A DNA stretch of 43,451 bases from a virus: positions 1 through 43,451 of IMG/VR virus record IMGVR_UViG_3300031651_000004; one strand, written 5' to 3'. This document shows positions 36,363 to 41,647 of this stretch, one piece after another. Every line of letters begins with the position of its first letter. The first letter of the stretch is position 1. Below the pieces are notes generated by a model. That model was not told the DNA's origin, searched no databases, and saw nothing but the letters and a program-made list of their open reading frames with translations. The position numbers were made by a program, and so were the translations under genes.

Positions 36363-36638
36363 ATGGCGATTGATTCATCCGTTGTATTCCAGACGGTACT
36401 CGGGAACCATCGGGTCGTGGTGCGAAAGCACCTCACTCCGGGGGCGGGTACGGCGAACAACATCAATACGGGAGCCGCATACGTCGTCGCGGTTTTTGCC
36501 ACTTCGACGGGCACCGGAGAAGATGTTGTTGCCTGTACCCCGAACACCTCGGACCACTCGACCGAGGCTCTCGGGCACTACACCCTGGAGTGCGAGGCCG
36601 ACGTAACCTGTTACACCCTGGAGTTCCTGTCAGGGTAG
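36363..36638 (+). CDS. Small virion protein, tandem paralogue A
   Basis: 91 residues from ATG 36363. FQTVLGNHRVVVRKHLTPGA, then CTPNTSDHSTEALGHYTLEC and EADVTCYTLEFLSG. It shares the NTSDHxTEALGHYxLECEAxVTC block with the next gene. Small beta-rich proteins directly after a capsid gene are usually decoration or stabilising proteins. Confidence 0.7.
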   Translation: MAIDSSVVFQTVLGNHRVVVRKHLTPGAGTANNINTGAAYVVAVFATSTGTGEDVVACTPNTSDHSTEALGHYTLECEADVTCYTLEFLSG

Positions 36639-36652
36639 AAAGGGGGTGAGTG

Positions 36653-36943
36653 GTGAGTATCTCAACGACTCGACAGTACATCGGTCCGCTGGGTAACTAC
36701 CGCGTGTTCATCGACACGCACACTACCCCCGGGACGCAGACGGCGAACGATATCGACACCTACGCCGGGTATGTCCTTCTGGCTATCGGCAAGCCTGGAG
36801 GCGACGTAGACCCGGACGAAAGCCTGTTCGCTGTCCGCTGTACCGAGAATACGTCGGACCACACCACAGAAGCACTCGGGCACTACTGTCTCGAATGTGA
36901 GGCGAACGTGACCTGCAAGGTCCTGGTCATCGCGGCCGGGTAA
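36653..36943 (+). CDS. Small virion protein, tandem paralogue B
   Basis: 96 residues from GTG 36653, chosen because AGGGGG at 36641-36646 is six bases away; GTG 36650 is too close. STTRQYIGPLGNYRVFIDTH, then TENTSDHTTEALGHYCLECE and ANVTCKVLVIAAG. Clear paralogue of the preceding gene, about 45% identical over the second half. Confidence 0.7.
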   Translation: MSISTTRQYIGPLGNYRVFIDTHTTPGTQTANDIDTYAGYVLLAIGKPGGDVDPDESLFAVRCTENTSDHTTEALGHYCLECEANVTCKVLVIAAG

Positions 36944-36956
36944 CATATCCCACTTG

Positions 36957-36997
36957 CCCCGGCTGGGAGGCCGGGGGTGCCCCGTAGGGATACGGGG
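36957..36997 (+). other. Two tandem perfect hairpins
   Basis: CCCCGGC-TGGGAG-GCCGGGG (36957-36976) and CCCCGTA-GGGA-TACGGGG (36980-36997), each with a perfect 7-bp stem, three bases apart. They lie in the 75-bp gap after the decoration-like genes. No U-run follows, so they are more likely mRNA processing or stabilising elements than terminators. Confidence 0.55.
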
Positions 36998-37018
36998 GTA
37001 AGGAGAGGTGAAGTAAAG

Positions 37019-37474
37019 ATGTTGATCATGAAGGCTACTGCCACCAGTCCAGAACAGGCGTTCGTCACGGCGCGAAACTGTGCCGCGACCACCGCTGTTC
37101 CGGGCGACTCGGCGCAGTGGAAGATCGATGCGAACATCAAGGGTATCGACACCGAGACGGCCAACAGCGGCGAGGAAGAGGCATACGCTGGTATCTGGAG
37201 CGAGACGACTGCTCGGTCCAGTTACGGGCTGCTCCAGGTGTACGGGTACTCCACGAAGATCAAGATGGGGCTGTCGAGTGCCGCGCTGGGAGGGTTCATG
37301 AAACTCCTGGCGGACAAGAGTTACGTCACTCCCATCATCATCGGAAACTCGGCTCCGGGACAGGATTCCGACTACGATGAGCGGTATGGTTTCGTGGTTT
37401 CGTTCAGTGTGACCTCGCTGGCGGACTCGGTTGGGACAACGGGACCGTTCGACGGGTTCATCCACGCGCTGTAA
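37019..37474 (+). CDS. Structural protein, unknown
   Basis: 151 residues from ATG 37019 (ATG 37028 is also possible), with AAGGAGAGG upstream. Beta-rich: LIMKATATSPEQAFVTARNC, then GDSAQWKIDANIKGIDTETA, YGYSTKIKMGLSSAALGGFM and DERYGFVVSFSVTSLADSVG. It lies in the capsid operon just before the hairpin at 37491 and probably encodes a minor head protein. Confidence 0.65.
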   Translation: MLIMKATATSPEQAFVTARNCAATTAVPGDSAQWKIDANIKGIDTETANSGEEEAYAGIWSETTARSSYGLLQVYGYSTKIKMGLSSAALGGFMKLLADKSYVTPIIIGNSAPGQDSDYDERYGFVVSFSVTSLADSVGTTGPFDGFIHAL

Positions 37475-37490
37475 CCAACAACGGGGAGAG

Positions 37491-37512
37491 GGGGGTTCAC
37501 TCGTGAGCCCCC
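37491..37512 (+). terminator. Possible weak terminator or attenuator hairpin
   Basis: GGGGGTTCAC-TC-GTGAGCCCCC forms a 10-bp stem with one G-U pair, followed by TTCTAA. The right arm contains the GTGAGCC heptamer. The U-tract is short, so partial termination or attenuation before the glycosyltransferase genes is more likely than a full stop. Confidence 0.45.
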
Positions 37513-37534
37513 TTCTAACCCTATAAAGGAGAAC

Positions 37535-37837
37535 ATGAAACTCTCGGACAAACTGTTCTACACCATCATGCACCTGCTCCCCCCACGGGACAAAGCGGTG
37601 TCGGTCATGAAGTGTAGGAACTGCGGAAAACTGAGACTCATGGGGGACCTGCACAACGAGAAGAGGCGACACTGCCCGAGATGCAACGGGTCTGCGGTGA
37701 TCGTACCGAAGGACTTTTCGTTCCGTGACAAGATGGACTACCTATGGGCGGCTCTGTTCCGCCGCAAGGTTTTGCTCTTTGGCATAGATGAAGGGGTGCA
37801 TTGGGACCGGGACAACCCCGGCATGGAGGTCCAGTGA
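37535..37837 (+). CDS. Zinc-ribbon protein
   Basis: 100 residues from ATG 37535, behind AAAGGAG. VMKCRNCGKLRLMG near 24 and HCPRCNGSAVIV near 46 are one zinc ribbon. A helical segment and a hydrophobic patch (KMDYLWAALFRRKVLLFGI) follow. It is coupled to the glycosyltransferase (GTGA), so an accessory role is likely. Confidence 0.65.
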   Translation: MKLSDKLFYTIMHLLPPRDKAVSVMKCRNCGKLRLMGDLHNEKRRHCPRCNGSAVIVPKDFSFRDKMDYLWAALFRRKVLLFGIDEGVHWDRDNPGMEVQ

Positions 37838-38538
37838 AGCGGGAAAAGAAGGGCCTGAAGCGGCCGAAGGTCGTGCATCTGGTGATGCCCTCCAACCGGG
37901 GCGAGATAGATGTGCGCGTTGTGTTCGCCTATCACCACATGGTCATCCGGTTCGTCACCGAAGAGTTGGCGAAGCCGGACGGCCCGGACTACGGGCTGTA
38001 CGAGTACAACATCACCGGAGCGTTCATCACCGACGCACGGAACCGGGCGGCAGAAATCGCCATCGAGGGTCAGCCGGACAGGAACCTTCCGCCAGCCGAC
38101 TACCTTGTCATGATGGACGATGACATGGTTCCCCCGTCGGATACCATCGCCCGGCTTCTCGCGCACAACAAGCCCATCGTCGCTCCCCTGTTCCATCACC
38201 GTAGGCCCCCGTTCAAGCCTGTGGTGATGGAATACGCATCGACCGGGGATAAACTGGAATACGTCATCGTGAACCCCGAAAAGTCCCTTCAGGAAGTGGA
38301 CGCCGTAGGAGGGGGACTGGTCTGCATCGACGTGAACCGCACCCTCCGCAAGATGATCCGCCCGTTCTTCTGGATGGCTCCAGAGTACGGAGAGGACATC
38401 TACTTCTGCCACAAGGCCAAGCAGGAGGCAAAGGCTCGGGTGTTCGTGGACACGACCATCGACGTAGGGCACCTCGGGGATAAGGCTGTTGTGGACCGGC
38501 ACTACGCCGAGGCTGCGAGGAAGCAGTTGGGGATATGA
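37834..38538 (+). CDS. Glycosyltransferase, GT-A-like
   Basis: 234 residues from GTG 37834, overlapping the previous stop. TGAFITDARNRAAEIAIEG near 61-79 and YLVMMDDDMVPPSDTIARLL near 90-110, with D95-D96-D97 as the DxD metal/UDP-sugar site, are the typical pattern of GT-A glycosyltransferases. DAVGGGLVCIDVN near 168 and HLGD near the end fit the acceptor side. It transfers a sugar from a nucleotide donor, target unknown. It is coupled by ATGA to the fused enzyme downstream. Confidence 0.8.
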   Translation: MKREKKGLKRPKVVHLVMPSNRGEIDVRVVFAYHHMVIRFVTEELAKPDGPDYGLYEYNITGAFITDARNRAAEIAIEGQPDRNLPPADYLVMMDDDMVPPSDTIARLLAHNKPIVAPLFHHRRPPFKPVVMEYASTGDKLEYVIVNPEKSLQEVDAVGGGLVCIDVNRTLRKMIRPFFWMAPEYGEDIYFCHKAKQEAKARVFVDTTIDVGHLGDKAVVDRHYAEAARKQLGI

Positions 38539-39812
38539 AACTCAACCTCGGTTGCGGCCACCGGCTGTTCCCGGAGGAAGAGGGGTGGATCAACGTAGAC
38601 CTCGACCCTGTGGGTGGGGTGTTCGAGGCGGACGTTCGCAACCTCCCGTGGAAAGGGGAGGCGGACCTTATCTTCGCGGGGCACCTGCTGGAACACTTCC
38701 GGCGCGAGGAGGCGGACAGCCTGCTCCGACACTGGAAAGCGGCCCTGAAGCCCGGCGGTACGCTGGATGTCATCGTGCCCGACATGCTGACAGCGTGCCG
38801 GGACATCGCGGAGCACGGGGTTGACCACTCCTACGGGAACGAGCCGTGGATGAACCCATACGCGCTCCTTTGGGGATACATAGCACCTGGGAAGCCGCTC
38901 ATGGCTCACATGGGGGGATTCTCGGCGGAGTCCCTTGGGAACGCGCTCGTGGGTGCAGGGTTCGAGGACGTGGAGGTTCAGACGGGCAAGGACGACTGGT
39001 GCCCGGCGATAATCGCTCGGGGGCGTAAGCCGGTACACGGCAGGGTGGACATGGTAGTGCCCTGCTGGAACCACGCGGAAATGACCAAGGGGCTGCTTGA
39101 GTCCATCGTGCAGACCCGTCATCCGTACAGGATGATACTCATTGACAACGGTTCGACGGATGAGACTCCGGCGCTCTTGCTTGAGTTCAAGGCAAAGCAT
39201 CCGGAAACCATCCTCATCAGGAACGAGGAGAACCTGGGGTTCGTCAAGGCCACCAACCAGGGTCTTGAAGCCTCAGACTCTCCCTACGTCATGCTGTTGA
39301 ACAACGACGTAGAGATATTGCCGGGGGACACGCTTTGGCTAGATCGGATGCTGGAACACTTTGGGGAAGATGTCGGGGCGGTCGGGCCTACCTCGACGTG
39401 GGTGATGGGGTTCCAGAAGAACGAACTGGCCGGGTTCCCCCGGCACCATATCGTACCCGTTCTTAGCGGGTTTGCCATGCTTGTCCGGCAGGATGTGGTG
39501 AAGAAGATAGGGGTGCTGGACGAAGTGTTCGGAATGGGCGGCAACGATGACTTGGACTACTCGTTCAGGATTCAGGAAGCGGGGTACAATCTCGTCGTTG
39601 CGAGGGATGTGTTCGTCTTGCATGAGGGCTCTGTGAGCCTAAAGACGTTCACCAAAGAGAAGTACGAGATGCCTGAAGAAGATATGAGGTATGTCGAGTG
39701 GCTGGACCAGGAAACAAGAGACGCACTCATCGAGAAGTGGGGACAGGAAAGAATCGATACCATCAACAGCTTCTATGAGTGCTTCACAGCGGTAGAAGTC
39801 TTACACATCTGA
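38535..39812 (+). CDS. Methyltransferase-glycosyltransferase fusion
   Basis: 425 residues from ATG 38535 (ATGA). Domain 1 (1-160): KLNLGCGHR (SAM motif I), GWINVDLD, GHLLEHF and LKPGGTLDVIVPD, a class-I SAM methyltransferase of the LCG type. Domain 2 (171-400): VDMVVPCWNH, ILIDNGSTDETPALL, NLGFVKATNQGLEAS, LLNND258 and GNDDLDYSFRIQEAG, a GT2 glycosyltransferase with H363 near the end. The fusion suggests one sugar is transferred and methylated on the same acceptor. It lies among head genes, so virion decoration is the natural hypothesis. Confidence 0.85.
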   Translation: MKLNLGCGHRLFPEEEGWINVDLDPVGGVFEADVRNLPWKGEADLIFAGHLLEHFRREEADSLLRHWKAALKPGGTLDVIVPDMLTACRDIAEHGVDHSYGNEPWMNPYALLWGYIAPGKPLMAHMGGFSAESLGNALVGAGFEDVEVQTGKDDWCPAIIARGRKPVHGRVDMVVPCWNHAEMTKGLLESIVQTRHPYRMILIDNGSTDETPALLLEFKAKHPETILIRNEENLGFVKATNQGLEASDSPYVMLLNNDVEILPGDTLWLDRMLEHFGEDVGAVGPTSTWVMGFQKNELAGFPRHHIVPVLSGFAMLVRQDVVKKIGVLDEVFGMGGNDDLDYSFRIQEAGYNLVVARDVFVLHEGSVSLKTFTKEKYEMPEEDMRYVEWLDQETRDALIEKWGQERIDTINSFYECFTAVEVLHI

Positions 39813-39835
39813 CTACCGGAAAGGTGAAGTCGAAG

Positions 39836-40483
39836 ATGGCGACAATAGAGGACCTTCTGAAAGCGAAGCCGGAAGCACTCAAGCGGCTGCTGGACGAGGT
39901 TGAGAAGAAGAGCGCTCCACCCCCGAGCAGTATCATCGACGCGCAGTTCTCGCCGTATCAGTATACCGAGGACGTGGATGATGTGAACGGGGACATCGTA
40001 ATGAAGATCGGGGGACGCGAGATTCACAGATTCAGCATCACGCACCCCGACCTGGAACTGAAGAACATCAACCCGGAGAAGTTCCGGGAGCAGTTGGAGC
40101 AATCAGTCAAAGACCGACGTAGAGCACAGGAAGCGCGTGATAAACTACATCGGCGCATCGAAGCGGCTAATGCCGCGCAGAGTCCCGACAGACTCCTGAA
40201 CATGGTACTCGGCACGAGTGAACCTGACGGAGCAACCGCGCTGGAAGCGTTGTCAAACCTTCTCGTTTGCCCGGATTGCCAGGAGGCGTTCCCGACCGAG
40301 AAGGCCCTACGGTTCCACAAAATCGGTAAGGCGCACGGCGAGTTCGCTCCCGGTATGCCCATGTGGGAGAAGTCTACGCCCTTCCGCAACCAGAAGAAGG
40401 CGGAAGATGCTGACACGGGCGCAGGTTCAGGAGATGATCCGGGAGGGTCTGACACTGGAGGAAGTGAAGGAGGAGATTCGTAA
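39836..40483 (+). CDS. Head-region protein with C2H2 zinc finger
   Basis: 215 residues from ATG 39836. Residues 1-130 are mixed and charged (EDLLKAKPEALKRLLDEVEK, MKIGGREIHRFSITHPDLE). Near 143-165, CPDCQEAFPTEKALRFHKIG then KAH gives C-x2-C-x12-H-x5-H, the classical C2H2 spacing. A Gly/Asp/Ser tail follows (GAGSGDDPGGSDTGGSEGG). C2H2 fingers are uncommon in phage proteins; DNA or protein binding inside the head is possible. Confidence 0.65.
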   Translation: MATIEDLLKAKPEALKRLLDEVEKKSAPPPSSIIDAQFSPYQYTEDVDDVNGDIVMKIGGREIHRFSITHPDLELKNINPEKFREQLEQSVKDRRRAQEARDKLHRRIEAANAAQSPDRLLNMVLGTSEPDGATALEALSNLLVCPDCQEAFPTEKALRFHKIGKAHGEFAPGMPMWEKSTPFRNQKKAEDADTGAGSGDDPGGSDTGGSEGGDS

Positions 40484-40568
40484 GGAGTGCGCTGACCTCA
40501 GCGTACGGGGCGTTCTCCTTTCGGACCTGCTCATCAGTGACCTGAACTCCTACGATTGGGGGGCGTAA
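40407..40568 (+). CDS. Small helical protein
   Basis: 53 residues from ATG 40407, entirely or mostly within the end of the previous gene (77-bp overlap), behind AAGGCGG. LTRAQVQEMIREGLTLEEVK, then EEIRKECADLSVRGVLLSDL is a compact helical unit. It ends where the adaptor gene starts (TAATG). The long out-of-frame overlap makes this call moderate. Confidence 0.5.
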   Translation: MLTRAQVQEMIREGLTLEEVKEEIRKECADLSVRGVLLSDLLISDLNSYDWGA

Positions 40569-41467
40569 TGACCTTCGCCACCCTATACGCAGAGGTCGCT
40601 GAAATCCTCGGTGACTCCTCGGCCGCGATGGTAACTCGCGTCAAGGAGTGGATAAACAACGCTCAGCAGGACGTGGCGACTGCCGCATGGTGGCCGTGGC
40701 TATTGAAAGAGGCCACCATCGTCATCTCGGCAGACATCGACGACGGAACCGCCTCGGTCACGAACGGGGACGCCACCGTTGACCTCTCCGACGAGTACCT
40801 GCCTACCGCGATGGGCGCGGGACAGTGGTACTTCCAGGTGGACGACGACGACGAGTGGTATCCGGTAGCCTCCCGCACGGACGCGGACACCTTTGAGTTG
40901 TCCTCGGACTATCAGGGAGACACGGACACCGAGGCGGAGTACACGCTCCGCAGGATGATATACTCGCTCCCCTCGGACTGCTACGCCATCGCCTCCTTCC
41001 GGCAACAGCAGGAGCCCCGGCGCATCCGTGTGGCTACGTTCAACGACTTGGACCTGCTGGACCCGAACAACGACGACTCGGGAACCGACACCTACCTGTT
41101 CATCCCCTTCGGTGTGGATGCTACCGGGTATCCTCAAGGATACTTCTTCCCGCCGACCACCTCCGCCACCATCCGGCACTTGCGTTATTACCGCAAGTTG
41201 ACCGACCTGTCAGGGGATACGGATGTGTCGCTCATCCCATCCCCGCACCACGAGATACTGAAGTACGGGGCTCTCCGGCGCGGCTGGGAGTTCTTGCAGG
41301 ACCCCGAGGGCATGATGCGGAACCTTCAGTTGTACGAGCGGGAACTCTCGAAGATGAAGTCGCGGGTTCTGGCTGGGGCCAATGAGCCCATCGTCGTTGG
41401 GAAGCCTATCACCTCTGGATACCTGGGTATGCTCTCTCGTCTTAACATCCCGGTGAGTACCTCATGA
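40568..41467 (+). CDS. Head-tail adaptor protein
   Basis: 299 residues from ATG 40568, overlapping the previous TAA. Sequence TFATLYAEVAEILGDSSAAM then RVKEWINNAQQDVATAAWWPWL is the typical N-terminus of T7 gp11-like or related adaptors that bind the portal. YLPTAMGAGQWYFQVDDDDE, YRKLTDLSGDTDVSLIPSPH and HHEILKYGALRRGWEFLQDP follow the family order. It would connect portal to the stabilisation protein encoded next. Confidence 0.75.
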   Translation: MTFATLYAEVAEILGDSSAAMVTRVKEWINNAQQDVATAAWWPWLLKEATIVISADIDDGTASVTNGDATVDLSDEYLPTAMGAGQWYFQVDDDDEWYPVASRTDADTFELSSDYQGDTDTEAEYTLRRMIYSLPSDCYAIASFRQQQEPRRIRVATFNDLDLLDPNNDDSGTDTYLFIPFGVDATGYPQGYFFPPTTSATIRHLRYYRKLTDLSGDTDVSLIPSPHHEILKYGALRRGWEFLQDPEGMMRNLQLYERELSKMKSRVLAGANEPIVVGKPITSGYLGMLSRLNIPVSTS

Positions 41468-41646
41468 GCACGAACCTACGCCCGACAGACCAGATGACAC
41501 ACGCCGGGATGGACAAGAAGTCCTCCAAGACCAACACCCAGCAGGGCAAACTACGCCTTGTCCAGAACGCCCACTACCGGGAGCGTGGAGCATTGACCAA
41601 GCGCAACGGCTATGTGAAGATCAACAACAGTCAGGCGACGAACTGA
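41464..41646 (+). CDS. Detached N-terminal peptide of the tail stabilisation protein
   Basis: 60 residues from ATG 41464 (ATGA overlap). QGKLRLVQNAHYRERGALTK then RNGYVKINNSQ matches the opening segment normally found at the N-terminus of podovirus stabilisation proteins. Here it ends with TGA two bases before the start of the long beta-helix/propeller gene. It may assemble with that protein as a separate chain. Confidence 0.6.
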   Translation: MSTNLRPTDQMTHAGMDKKSSKTNTQQGKLRLVQNAHYRERGALTKRNGYVKINNSQATN

Positions 41647-41647
41647 C

